Of a stretch of DNA of 12,093 nucleotides, positions 4,359 through 12,093 are shown piece after piece. A program made the position numbers and the translations under genes. The notes beneath the pieces are model-generated. The model searched no databases and had not been told where the DNA came from. It worked only from the letters and a program-made list of their open reading frames with translations. How positions within the stretch are numbered: the stretch's first letter is position 1; each line of letters opens with the position of its first letter. Source of the DNA: JASFWK01 sp050049355 (GTDB taxonomy: Bacteria > Chloroflexota > Anaerolineae > B4-G1 > DUEL01); the NCBI GenBank assembly GCA_050049355.1, contig JASFWK010000056.1:1-12093 (forward strand), in the 5' to 3' direction.

Positions 4359-7300
4359 ATGGCCGAATTCGTCCACCTACACGTCCACACGGAGTATTCC
4401 CTGCTGGATGGTCTCGCCAGTCCCCGATCGCTGGCGCAGCGGGCGGCGAGGTTGGGGATGCCGGCGCTTGCCATCACAGATCACGGCGCCCTCTACGGCG
4501 CCGTTGAATTCTATCGGGCCGCCCAGAAGGCGGGCATCAAACCCATCATTGGCATGGAGGCGTACCTGGCCCAGCGCACTATTCGGGACCGGGGTACCGC
4601 CAAGGATCGCAGATCCCATCATCTCCTGCTGTTGGCCCAGAACCAGACGGGCTATCAGAACCTGCTCCACCTGGCAACGATCGCCATGTTGGAGGGGTTC
4701 TACTACAAACCGCGTGTCGACAAGCAGGTGTTGGCCGAACACAGCGATGGGCTTATCGTCACGTCTGGCTGCAGCTCCTCGGAGATCCCGCGTCTCATCC
4801 AAGAAGGTCGCCTGGACGAGGCGCGCCAGGCCGTCGGCTGGTACCGCCAGGTCTTTCCGGGTCGCTTCTTTCTGGAGCTGCAGGATCATGGTATGCCCGA
4901 ACTGGATACGGTCAACCGGCATCTGTTGACCTTCGCTCGCGAGCTCGAACTGCCGTTGGTGGCGACCAACGATGTCCACTATGTCCTTCGGGAGCAGGCT
5001 CCCATCCACGACGTTCTCCTTTGTATTGGGACCGGGAAGGTGATCAACGATGGTGACCGCATGCGGATGGATGGAGATTCCTACTATCTCCGCAGCCCGG
5101 AGGAGATGGCTCGCCTCTTCGCTGAGGTGCCTGAGGCACTAACCAACACGCTTCGCATCGCCGAGATGTGTCAGGTGGAGCTGAGCTTTGATCAGTCCCG
5201 GCTTCCTCCCTTCCAGGTGCCTGAGGATCACACTGCCCAGTCCTATCTTCGTCGGCTGTGCGAGGAGGGGCTGCGACGTCGGTATGGCGATGGGGTTGAC
5301 TCTGCTCTGATCCGCCAGCGTCTGGACCACGAGCTGAGGATCATCCACCAGATGGGCTTCGATACCTACTTCCTGATTGTGTGGGACCTGTGTCGGGCCG
5401 CCCAGGAGCGGGGGATATGGTACAACGCACGTGGTTCCGCCGCCGGCTCCATCGTCGCCTACAGCCTTGGCATTACGATGGTGGATCCTATCGCCAACGG
5501 CCTCATCTTCGAGCGGTTCCTCAACCCGGGCCGGGTTTCCATGCCGGATATTGACCTGGACTTCCCGGACGACCGGCGGGGGGAGATGATCGAGTACACG
5601 GTCCGCAAGTACGGACGGAAGAACGTGGCCCAGATCATCACCTTCGGCACCCTGGGTGCGCGAGCGGCCGTTCGGGACGTGGGACGGGTGATGGATATTC
5701 CGCTTACGGAGGTGGATCGACTTGCCAAGATGATCCCCAGCATCCCCGGCAAGCCCGCCTCCATCTCAGAAGCGTTGGAGCAGGTTCCGGACCTACAGGA
5801 GCTCTACGAGACGACCCCCTATATCCGTGATCTGTTGGACACCGCCGCTGAGCTTGAAGGGGTGGCTCGCCATGCCTCCACACACGCCGCCGGAGTCGTG
5901 GTCGCCGACGCGCCGCTGGTCGAGTACTGTCCCCTCCATCGACCTACAAAGGGGGGAGGGGTGTCAGTCGCAGGTGAAGAGGATGGCTCCTCCGTCCTGA
6001 GTGCCGTGACTCAGTGGCCGATGGATGATTTGGAGGCGATTGGCCTATTGAAGGTGGACTTCTTGGGGCTGAGCACGCTGACCGTGATGCACCTGGCTTG
6101 CGACCTGATCAAAGAACGGCACGGAGTGGAGTTGGACCTGGATTCCATACCCCTCGATGATCCCGAGATCTACAAGCTGCTCTCCAGCGGGAACGTGGCC
6201 GGCGTTTTCCAGGTTGAGGGAGCTGGGTTCCGCCGCGTCTTGCGGGAGATGAGACCCTCTCGGTATGAGCACATCGTCGCCGTGTTGGCACTCTACCGAC
6301 CTGGGCCGATGGAACACATCCCCGACTATATCCGGCGCATGCATGGAGAGGAAAGGATAGAGTACCGCCATCCGGCACTGGCTCCTATCCTGGATGAGAC
6401 GTTTGGGATCATCGTCTTCCAGGAACAGATCATCCAGATCGCTGCGCAGCTGGCAGGCTACGAGCCGGGCGAAGCGGATACGATTCGTAAGGCCGTCGGA
6501 AAGAAGAAGAAGAAGGCCCTGCTGGCCCATCGGACCAAGTTCGTGGAGGGGTGCGTAGGAAACGACATTCCTCGCGACACAGCTGAGGCCATCTTTGACG
6601 ACATCGAGTATTTCGCCAGGTACGGGTTTAACAAGAGTCACGCCGCCGACTATGCTGTCCTCACCTGCCAGACGTCCTATCTGAAGGCGCATTTCCCACT
6701 GGAGTACATGGCCGCTCTGCTAACGGTGGAGCGAAACAATACTGACAAGTTGGGGAGACTGGTGGCGGAGTGCCGTCGCATGGATATCAATGTCCTCCCG
6801 CCGAATGTGAACCGCTCTCACCTCCGTTTCACCATTGAGGATGGCTCCGAAGGTCCAGCACTTCGGTTTGGGCTGGGTGCAGTCAAGAATGTGGGAGATG
6901 GACCTGTGGAGACGATTCTGTCCGCACGGGGCGAGCGCCGCTTCCAGAGTGTGGAGGACTTCTGTGGACGGGTGGATCTGCGGGAGGTCAACCGCCGGGC
7001 GCTGGAGAGCCTGGTCAAAGTGGGGGCACTGAGCCCCTTCGGATCCCGCGCGAGGCTGCTGGCTGCGTTGAGCCGTATTATGGAACTCAGCGCGCGCATC
7101 CACCGGGCGCGACAGGTTGGACAGTTGAGTCTCTTCGGAGAGGCCACCGGTGTTAGACTGGAAGAGGACGCCAGCATCTTCACGGGCTCCCCATCGGAGG
7201 CCGAGATGCCCAGAAGGGAGGTCCTGGAGTGGGAGAAGGAGCTGGCAGGAGCGTACCTCTCCCAGCACCCACTGATGGATGCGATGCGGGACTTGGCCGA

Positions 7301-7895
7301 CGTGACCACCGCCTACGCGGGGCAGCTGGAGGAAGAGCAACCTGATCAGCTGGTGACGGTGCTTGGGATGGTCCGACGAGTACGCCGTCACACCACCCGT
7401 CGAGGGGATGAGATGGCATTCGTCACCCTGGAGGATCTGCACGGGAGCTGCGACGTCGTGGTCTTCCCTCGCGTGTGGGTCAGGACCCAGGGATCTTGGC
7501 TTCCCGGCCGGGTCGTCGTGGTGCGCGGCAAGGTCAGCTTCCGTCGCCTCCCACCGAGTCTGATCTGCGAGTGGGTCAAGGCCCCGCAGGAAGTCGTGAG
7601 GCCGGCTGCCGAGCCGTCGCCGGAGCCGCCCTCTCAGCGGCGCTCTATCCAGGTTACCTTCCGCCGCACGGGAGACCAGGCGACGGATTTCGCACTCCTT
7701 TCCGCAGCGCACGAGCTACTGGTTTCCTATCCAGGGGAGGATCACTTTGCCTTTGTGCTGCTGGGAGGGCCCAACGCGGATCGGCTCCTGGAGTTTCCCA
7801 ATGACACGACTAGCTACTGTCCTGAGCTGGCGGCAAAGCTCGCGGACCTGGTGGGTCCGGATGCGATCCAGGTGCGGGAGGAGCCGAAGGCCTGA
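4359..7895 (+). CDS. dnaE: DNA polymerase III alpha subunit
   Basis: Catalytic subunit of the replicative polymerase, 1178 residues (E. coli 1160). The N-terminal PHP domain (about 4-210) keeps a full metal-binding set: His8, His10, Asp17, His42, Glu67, His88, Cys138, Asp205 and His207. This suggests a working PHP exonuclease, as in mycobacterial and Thermus DnaE. Polymerase aspartates are Asp397 and Asp399 in PDIDLDF and Asp567 in VDFLGL. GFNKSHAADYA (756-766) marks the fingers. A beta-clamp-binding motif QLSLF is at 922-926, an OB fold at about 995-1075, and a small C-terminal domain follows a proline-rich linker (about 1083-1095). There is no intein. The ATG at 4359 is preferred to upstream in-frame GTG or TTG codons because homology starts at MAEFVHLHVHTEYS and the promoter ends 10 nt before it. 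Confidence 0.96.
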   Translation: MAEFVHLHVHTEYSLLDGLASPRSLAQRAARLGMPALAITDHGALYGAVEFYRAAQKAGIKPIIGMEAYLAQRTIRDRGTAKDRRSHHLLLLAQNQTGYQNLLHLATIAMLEGFYYKPRVDKQVLAEHSDGLIVTSGCSSSEIPRLIQEGRLDEARQAVGWYRQVFPGRFFLELQDHGMPELDTVNRHLLTFARELELPLVATNDVHYVLREQAPIHDVLLCIGTGKVINDGDRMRMDGDSYYLRSPEEMARLFAEVPEALTNTLRIAEMCQVELSFDQSRLPPFQVPEDHTAQSYLRRLCEEGLRRRYGDGVDSALIRQRLDHELRIIHQMGFDTYFLIVWDLCRAAQERGIWYNARGSAAGSIVAYSLGITMVDPIANGLIFERFLNPGRVSMPDIDLDFPDDRRGEMIEYTVRKYGRKNVAQIITFGTLGARAAVRDVGRVMDIPLTEVDRLAKMIPSIPGKPASISEALEQVPDLQELYETTPYIRDLLDTAAELEGVARHASTHAAGVVVADAPLVEYCPLHRPTKGGGVSVAGEEDGSSVLSAVTQWPMDDLEAIGLLKVDFLGLSTLTVMHLACDLIKERHGVELDLDSIPLDDPEIYKLLSSGNVAGVFQVEGAGFRRVLREMRPSRYEHIVAVLALYRPGPMEHIPDYIRRMHGEERIEYRHPALAPILDETFGIIVFQEQIIQIAAQLAGYEPGEADTIRKAVGKKKKKALLAHRTKFVEGCVGNDIPRDTAEAIFDDIEYFARYGFNKSHAADYAVLTCQTSYLKAHFPLEYMAALLTVERNNTDKLGRLVAECRRMDINVLPPNVNRSHLRFTIEDGSEGPALRFGLGAVKNVGDGPVETILSARGERRFQSVEDFCGRVDLREVNRRALESLVKVGALSPFGSRARLLAALSRIMELSARIHRARQVGQLSLFGEATGVRLEEDASIFTGSPSEAEMPRREVLEWEKELAGAYLSQHPLMDAMRDLADVTTAYAGQLEEEQPDQLVTVLGMVRRVRRHTTRRGDEMAFVTLEDLHGSCDVVVFPRVWVRTQGSWLPGRVVVVRGKVSFRRLPPSLICEWVKAPQEVVRPAAEPSPEPPSQRRSIQVTFRRTGDQATDFALLSAAHELLVSYPGEDHFAFVLLGGPNADRLLEFPNDTTSYCPELAAKLADLVGPDAIQVREEPKA

Positions 7896-7973
7896 GGCGA
7901 ATCACGAGCGCAGCCAGGCGGGAGTGCTCCAAGTGGTGCCTGGTGCCGACTGCCGCGCTTTCGAGAGGTTGTC

Positions 7974-8504
7974 ATGTCACCCCAGCTTTTCACTCTAGAT
8001 CAGGTAGATTTCATCACCGTGGGGACGGCGGGTCCTGCGGATCAGCCGACCTTCTACCTCCAGGCGGCACAGGGTGACCTGGTGGTAAGTGTGGTCATCG
8101 AAAAGGAGCAAGCCGCTGCTCTTTCTCTTGGCATCGATCAAATGCTGGAGGAACTGGGTGGGATCCCTGACGAGGAGTGGGGTCTCATCGATGTGGAACT
8201 GCGGTGTCCCGTTCGACCCCTCTTCCAGGCGGACAGCCTGGGGCTGGGATACAATGCGGAAGTGGACGCGCTGGTGATCGTGGCCAGGGCGCCGGTGGCG
8301 GAAGCAGACGAGCGGCGGGAGCCGCCAGAGATCCACCTCTGGGGCACCCGGGTGCAGATGTTAGCGCTGGCAGAGCGTGCTGCCGCGCTGGTGGCGGCTG
8401 GCTTGTCGAACTGCCCGCTGTGCGATGAACCGCTCAAAGCGGACGAGCGCCATGTTTGCGCCCGGGGCAACGGGCGTAAGTGGTTTCACTTCTTGGACGA
8501 GTGA
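7974..8504 (+). CDS. DUF3090 family protein with a C-terminal Cys/His cluster
   Basis: The 176-residue protein resembles the DUF3090 family of Actinobacteria and Chloroflexota, which has no established function. Visible family features are an N-terminal beta-rich segment (FITVGTAG at 13-20, FYLQAAQGD at 27-35), a middle part with LGLGYNAEVDALVIVARAP (89-107), a helix (about 125-143), and a C-terminal cluster Cys147-x-x-Cys150...His160-x-Cys162 followed by RGNG. The cluster looks like a small zinc-binding knuckle. No signal peptide or membrane segment is seen, so it is probably cytoplasmic. It starts 78 bp after dnaE with only a weak Shine-Dalgarno (GAGAGGT, 7963-7969). No promoter is evident in the gap, so read-through from dnaE is plausible. 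In actinobacteria the family often neighbours a histidine phosphatase gene, which is absent here. Confidence 0.8.
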   Translation: MSPQLFTLDQVDFITVGTAGPADQPTFYLQAAQGDLVVSVVIEKEQAAALSLGIDQMLEELGGIPDEEWGLIDVELRCPVRPLFQADSLGLGYNAEVDALVIVARAPVAEADERREPPEIHLWGTRVQMLALAERAAALVAAGLSNCPLCDEPLKADERHVCARGNGRKWFHFLDE

Positions 8505-8577
8505 GTGGCCCCCATGGCCAGGGATGTCATTGTTGTCGCGATAGATTGACGCTTCCTTTCGTACTCGGGTTCTGGAT

Positions 8578-8592
8578 GCCGCTAGCTGCGGC
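8578..8592 (+). other. Small hairpin upstream of the first lipoprotein gene
   Basis: GCCGC (8578-8582) pairs with GCGGC (8588-8592) around TAGCT, ending 10 bases before the Shine-Dalgarno. The rest of the 8505-8618 gap holds an isolated TTGACG (8546-8551) without a convincing -10, and no terminator with a T-tract. Confidence 0.3.
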
Positions 8593-8618
8593 GGGAATCG
8601 CTGAGGAGGTGTGAGAAG

Positions 8619-9998
8619 GTGAAACGGAGAAGTGTGCATAGGATAACGTTGGCTGTTCTCATACTGATGCTGGCCGTGTTGGCCTGTGGACCAGCGGGAG
8701 GTGCGGGTGCGCCCAGCGTCACTATCACAAGCCCTGCCCATGGGGCTGCGGTGATTGTCGGGGAGGAGGTGGAGATCGTCTCTACAGCTGCTGGCGACGC
8801 CGGAATAGCGGAGGTGGAGCTCTTGGTCAATGGAGAGGTGGTGCGCAGAGACACACCACCCAGCGGCAACCCCACGACGTTCTCGATAGCTCAGCCCTGG
8901 AGCCCTACGGCAGAGGGGGAGGTGACGATCTCCGTGGTGGCACGCGACACGGAGGGGGAGACGTCGGAGGCGGCAACGATCACCCTGCGGGTGGAAGCCG
9001 GGGTGGCGGAGGTGACGCCGACACCGGTTCCAGACGTGGAGGGGGAAGGCGGCTGCTCGCTCAACGCGTCCTTCGTGGCCGACGTGACTGTCCCCGACGA
9101 CACCGAGATGGCGTCCGGGGAACCGTTCGTCAAGACCTGGCGTTTCCGCAACAGCGGGACGTGCGACTGGGGTCCCGGCTTCGACCTGGTGTTCGTGAGC
9201 GGGGACGCGATGGGAGGACCGGGTTCAGTGGCAGTGCCGGCCACGGCAGCGGGGAGCACCGCCGACGTGAGCGTGAACCTGACGGCGCCCGGCGATCCTG
9301 ATACCTACCGAGGGAATTGGCGCATGCAGTCTGACGAGGGCGTACTGTTTGGCTCCACCGTCTACGTCCAGATCGTCGTCCCGGAGGAAGAAGAGCCTAC
9401 GGAGGAACCCACCGAGGAGCCGACCGAGGAACCGACAGAAGAACCGACCGATGAGCCAGAGCCCGTGGAGCTGGATATCGTGGCCGACGCCGATGCCTAC
9501 TGGTGGCCGGATAACATGGTCTGTTTTGGCACGTGCCCGGACTTTGGAGGTGGCACGGAACTAGAGCTGACCAACAGCGCCACCGGCGGAGATATGCCGA
9601 TCCTGTACTCGGGCAGGCTGGCTCTGCACTTCGATCTGGGGGGTATCCCAGAGGGAGCGACGATCGAAGAGGCGGTGCTTCATCTTTACCTGACCAGCGC
9701 AGGCGGGTCTGGTACCGTCCAGCTTAGCGCCCGACGCATCACCTCCCCATGGTCTGAGGGCGATCACTCGGTCGAGCCCGTGTGCGAGACCAGCGGGGGA
9801 GCATCACGGGGCGTGGGCAGCGGCAGTGGCTGGTATGATTGGGATGTGACAGGGCTGGTTCAGCAGCAGCACTCCAACCCAACGACGAACCACGGAATTT
9901 GCATAAGAGGTGGCAGCGATGGCGACGAACGGGTCTTCAGAAGCCGTGAGGGCGCTGCAGTCACCCGTCCGTACCTGCGGGTGATCTACCAGCCGTAG
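8619..9998 (+). CDS. Surface lipoprotein: Ig-like, NBR1-type Ig-like and DNRLRE (CBM96-like) domains
   Basis: A 459-residue predicted lipoprotein. The basic start and hydrophobic core (about 9-22) end in the lipobox VLAC with Cys23 as the lipidated residue. Residues about 32-125 form a bacterial Ig-like domain. A TPTPVP linker leads to an NBR1-type Ig-like domain (about 146-254) with the typical TWRFRNSGTCDWGPGF and TYRGNWRM motifs; Cys146 and Cys182 could form a disulphide. A P-T-E-E repeat linker (260-279) follows. The C-terminal domain (about 285-459) resembles DNRLRE/CBM96 modules: LHFDLGGIPEGATIEEAVLHL and YDWDVTGLV are characteristic. Role unknown; surface binding or adhesion is inferred. 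The GTG start has GAGGAGG (8603-8609) nine bases upstream. The next gene is a tandem paralogue. Confidence 0.88.
   Translation: MKRRSVHRITLAVLILMLAVLACGPAGGAGAPSVTITSPAHGAAVIVGEEVEIVSTAAGDAGIAEVELLVNGEVVRRDTPPSGNPTTFSIAQPWSPTAEGEVTISVVARDTEGETSEAATITLRVEAGVAEVTPTPVPDVEGEGGCSLNASFVADVTVPDDTEMASGEPFVKTWRFRNSGTCDWGPGFDLVFVSGDAMGGPGSVAVPATAAGSTADVSVNLTAPGDPDTYRGNWRMQSDEGVLFGSTVYVQIVVPEEEEPTEEPTEEPTEEPTEEPTDEPEPVELDIVADADAYWWPDNMVCFGTCPDFGGGTELELTNSATGGDMPILYSGRLALHFDLGGIPEGATIEEAVLHLYLTSAGGSGTVQLSARRITSPWSEGDHSVEPVCETSGGASRGVGSGSGWYDWDVTGLVQQQHSNPTTNHGICIRGGSDGDERVFRSREGAAVTRPYLRVIYQP
8983..9115 (+). repeat. 133-bp tract identical to 10458-10590 (copy 1)
   Basis: Every base, including third codon positions, matches the second lipoprotein gene with a constant 1475-bp offset. 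The tract encodes the end of the first Ig-like domain, the TPTPVP linker and the start of the NBR1-type domain. Similarity continues beyond it with scattered differences (first mismatches at 9116 and 9119) and is clearly lower upstream. Confidence 0.92.
9396..9455 (+). repeat. Five 12-bp units encoding P-T-E-E linker
   Basis: Five in-frame 12-base units encode four P-T-E-E and one P-T-D-E. Codons vary between units (CCT/CCC/CCG, GAG/GAA), so the array is not freshly expanded. The paralogous gene has only about two degenerate units. The product is a rigid acidic spacer between surface domains. Confidence 0.85.
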
Positions 9999-10096
9999 CA
10001 GCGAATGCCGGCCCGCGCTCTGAGCCAGACCAAGCCGTCGCAGCAGGATGCGAGACGCCGCAGCGCGCAGGTGTTCCAGGAGAGGAGGAGACAAAC

Positions 10097-11581
10097 ATGA
10101 AGTGGAGAAAACTGAATGGAATGGCCCTCGTCGTTGCCCTTCATGTGTTGGTCGTGTCGGCCTGCGGGCCGAGAGGCGGCGCCCGGCCCAGCATCACCAT
10201 CACCAGCCCCGCCAGTGGAACCACGGTGCAGGTCGGTGAGGAGGTGGAGATCGTCTCCACAGCCAGCTCCGAGGCCGGCGTGGAGAGGGTCGAGCTCTCG
10301 ATCAACGGCCAGGTGGTGCGCAGAGACACCCCACCGAGCGGGAACCCCACAACCTTCTCGATTGTTCAACCCTGGACCCCCATGGTGGAGGGGCAGGCGA
10401 CGGTCTTGGTCGTGGTCTACGATACAGAAGGAGAGGCTTCGGATCCGGTTAGCATCGCCCTGCGGGTGGAAGCCGGGGTGGCGGAGGTGACGCCGACACC
10501 GGTTCCAGACGTGGAGGGGGAAGGCGGCTGCTCGCTCAACGCGTCCTTCGTGGCCGACGTGACTGTCCCCGACGACACCGAGATGGCGTCGGGAGAACCG
10601 TTCGTCAAGACCTGGCGTTTCCGCAACAGCGGGACGTGCGACTGGGGTCCAGGCTTCGGCCTGGTGTTCGTGAGCGGGGACGCGATGGGAGGACCGGGTT
10701 CGGTGGCGGTGCCGGCGACGGCAGCTGGGAGCACCGCCGACGTGAGCGTGAACCTGACGGCACCGAGCGATCCTGGTACCTACCGAGGGAATTGGCGCAT
10801 GAGGTCGGACGAAGGGCTGAGGTTTGGCTCCACGGTGTATGTCCAGATCGTGGTGCCGGAGGAGCCCACCGAGGTGCCGACCGAGGAGCCCGAGCCGCCC
10901 ACTAACCTGCAGGCAACAGTCCAGCCGGACGATACCCTGCTCTTCACTTGGGACGACGCTGTAGGGGAGGTGGGGTACAAGTATGAGTTCTCCTTCGCCG
11001 CCGGCGGGCTCGGCGTCGCCACCACGAATGCTCTTCCGGCTGACACGACCTCTTGGAACGCTGGCACTCTCAGCTGCGGAGGGGAGGGCGACTTCACGAT
11101 TATCGCCCTCGCAGAGGGAGATTCCGAGATCGGTCAGGCGACGATCAGCTTTGACACCCCGGACTGTGGTCCGATGATGCCGCCCATTCTCCTCACGCCC
11201 CTGATCCCTGTCATTCCCTCCTTGCCCAATTTCGATGCTGCCTTTGTGAACGTCCATGACTGCATCGGCCACGAATACGCGACGTTCAGCATAGAGAACA
11301 CAGGCCCCATCACGCTGGAGTGGATGAGGCTGCATATCCAGGACCTGGATACCTCTGGGTCCCTGTATGGGCCTGGGAGCAACTCTGCGCCGTTCGTGGC
11401 CGATGCAAACGGCTGCCCACCGGGGGCGAGCCAGCTGGATGCAGGTGACACAGCCTACATCGCTGCCTCCATCGGTTCGCCGCCCAGCGGGCACTCCGCC
11501 CAGGCGACCATCAAGCTGTGCACCGAGGATGGCGGGGGCGGGTCGTGCCTGGAGAAGACGGTGGACTTCACGATTCCGTAG
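10097..11581 (+). CDS. Surface lipoprotein: Ig-like, NBR1-type Ig-like, fibronectin-III-like and an unrecognised C-terminal domain
   Basis: A 494-residue tandem paralogue of the preceding gene. The signal peptide ends in the lipobox VSAC with Cys23 as the lipidated residue. The Ig-like domain (about 31-124), TPTPVP linker and NBR1-type domain (about 145-253) are close copies of those in the neighbour. After a short PTEVPTEEP linker (257-265) the proteins diverge completely. Residues about 267-357 look like a fibronectin type III module (PPTNLQATVQPDDTLLFTWDD). A Pro-rich hinge (359-377) leads to a C-terminal domain (about 379-494) with Cys389, Cys440, Cys475 and Cys484 that I do not recognise. 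The ATG at 10097 has AGGAGG (10083-10088) eight bases upstream. The 98-bp gap after the first gene shows no promoter or terminator, so co-transcription is likely. Confidence 0.87.
   Translation: MKWRKLNGMALVVALHVLVVSACGPRGGARPSITITSPASGTTVQVGEEVEIVSTASSEAGVERVELSINGQVVRRDTPPSGNPTTFSIVQPWTPMVEGQATVLVVVYDTEGEASDPVSIALRVEAGVAEVTPTPVPDVEGEGGCSLNASFVADVTVPDDTEMASGEPFVKTWRFRNSGTCDWGPGFGLVFVSGDAMGGPGSVAVPATAAGSTADVSVNLTAPSDPGTYRGNWRMRSDEGLRFGSTVYVQIVVPEEPTEVPTEEPEPPTNLQATVQPDDTLLFTWDDAVGEVGYKYEFSFAAGGLGVATTNALPADTTSWNAGTLSCGGEGDFTIIALAEGDSEIGQATISFDTPDCGPMMPPILLTPLIPVIPSLPNFDAAFVNVHDCIGHEYATFSIENTGPITLEWMRLHIQDLDTSGSLYGPGSNSAPFVADANGCPPGASQLDAGDTAYIAASIGSPPSGHSAQATIKLCTEDGGGGSCLEKTVDFTIP
10458..10590 (+). 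repeat. 133-bp tract identical to 8983-9115 (copy 2)
   Basis: Second copy of the identical tract, in the same frame and domain position in the downstream lipoprotein gene. As a direct repeat 1475 bp from its partner it could recombine to fuse the two genes and delete the DNA between. Confidence 0.92.
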
Positions 11582-11668
11582 ATTCCTCCGACGGCTTCAC
11601 CGGGAAGGGGAGTCTCTCCAATACAGCTGGAAGGCAAGGGTGCCGGGTGTCTCGATGACGCTCGGCAC

Positions 11669-12093
11669 CTACGCTGTTTCGGGGTCGCTGAGCAGGACAG
11701 GAAGCTGGGAAGTGAGATACAGGCTCTGTCGCGTGACCGCACAGCGAAAGGCGTATGTCTCCACTCCAGCCCTCGCCGCGTCAACCAGTGCGCGGGCGAA
11801 CGCGGGATCAGCCGCTCTGTGTGGGGCGAGCGCTGCGGCGTCCGGTCTCTGGACGACGAAGACAATTGCTGCGCGTGCCTTCTTCTGCGCAAGAGACATC
11901 AATTCCTCGAGGTGACGCCTCCCCCGCAGGGTTGGGGCGTCCGGGAAGAGAGCCAGTCCGTCTTCGACTAGTGTCACTGATTTGACCTCCACCCAAGACA
12001 CTCCTCTTGGCCCGTCCAGGCGAAAGTCGAGCCTGCTCTCGCCGCGGCGCACCTCTGGCTCTATGGACGTCACATCGGCGAAAGGGGCGAGCA
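11669..12093 (-). CDS. sfsA: SfsA family nuclease (sugar fermentation stimulation protein), C-terminal 140 residues; N-terminus beyond the right edge
   Basis: SfsA proteins are about 230-240 residues: an N-terminal OB-like part followed by a PD-(D/E)xK-type nuclease domain. E. coli SfsA was named for an effect on maltose metabolism. Here the nuclease part is visible: SRLDF (Asp codon 12026-12028), WVEVKSVTLVEDGLALFPDA with the catalytic-type E-V-K (Glu codon 11987-11989), RGRRHLEELM, FVVQRPDA, and GVETYAFRC near the end. The frame stays open to the window edge with family-like sequence, so the GTG at 12073 is internal and is not used as the start. The gene is convergent with the second lipoprotein gene. 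The 87 bp between the stops (11582-11668) contain no clear terminator. Confidence 0.92.
   Translation of the reverse strand, partial: LAPFADVTSIEPEVRRGESRLDFRLDGPRGVSWVEVKSVTLVEDGLALFPDAPTLRGRRHLEELMSLAQKKARAAIVFVVQRPDAAALAPHRAADPAFARALVDAARAGVETYAFRCAVTRQSLYLTSQLPVLLSDPETA

Noticed and set aside
5541..6650. Intein in dnaE
   Set aside because: The motifs PDIDLDF, VDFLGL and GFNKSHAADYA are in normal spacing and the total length is typical.
6720..7712. Long open frame antisense to dnaE, and a similar one antisense to murA (1209-2168)
   Set aside because: Both lie wholly inside strongly conserved genes, and their proteins are rich in His, Arg, Gln and Pro with no domain signature.
8546..8574. 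Promoter for the first lipoprotein gene from TTGACG at 8546
   Set aside because: No acceptable -10 hexamer is found at 16-18 bp spacing.
9986..11494. Long open frame antisense to the second lipoprotein gene (about 500 codons)
   Set aside because: It has no recognisable motif or convincing start and overlaps a gene with a lipobox, Shine-Dalgarno and clear domains; long antisense frames are expected in G+C-rich coding DNA.
11582..11668. Terminator between the second lipoprotein gene and sfsA
   Set aside because: Only a 4-bp GGAG/CTCC pairing is present, with no T-tract on either strand.

Overview
The window reads as a G+C-rich bacterial chromosome segment, most likely from the Chloroflexota (Anaerolineae-like). 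This is an inference from four things: two lipoproteins with NBR1-type Ig-like domains and TPTPVP linkers, a DUF3090 protein, a phosphofructokinase with a GGGDVPGLNPC N-terminus, and a compact class-A-like serine hydrolase behind a YoaR-type domain. Most genes are housekeeping or cell-envelope genes. I see no phage, insertion sequence, CRISPR array, tRNA or rRNA.

Layout. At the left edge is the start of a minus-strand 6-phosphofructokinase gene. It diverges from a plus-strand pair: an S-adenosyl-L-methionine hydrolase (SAM hydroxide adenosyltransferase) followed 32 bp later by murA. The divergent spacer (102-306) holds two good promoters and a 15-bp direct repeat that brackets the pfkA promoter. 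murA converges on a minus-strand membrane-anchored serine hydrolase of the beta-lactamase/PBP fold, whose stop codon lies inside a hairpin. That gene diverges from dnaE, the replicative polymerase alpha subunit. The 358-bp spacer between them (4001-4358) is the most structured non-coding DNA here: three copies of GCGCCAGTG spaced about 100 bp apart, a perfect 8-bp hairpin, a two-part stem and a palindrome directly upstream of the dnaE promoter. A DUF3090 gene follows dnaE, then two tandem paralogous lipoprotein genes that share a 133-bp identical tract but have unrelated C-terminal domains. The right edge holds the 3' part of sfsA on the minus strand.

How the parts relate. murA makes the first committed peptidoglycan precursor, and the serine hydrolase probably acts on, or evolved from enzymes that act on, the wall. 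The two lipoproteins are probably displayed on the cell surface. The SAM hydrolase and dnaE genes both appear to be transcribed as leaderless or nearly leaderless mRNAs: their -10 boxes lie 8 and 10 nt before the ATG and neither has a Shine-Dalgarno. murA, the hydrolase, pfkA and both lipoprotein genes have clear Shine-Dalgarno sequences. MurA carries Asp in place of the usual catalytic Cys, which predicts intrinsic fosfomycin resistance. I found no convincing new multi-gene system. The points most worth checking are the dnaE/hydrolase spacer, the leaderless starts and the lipoprotein gene conversion.
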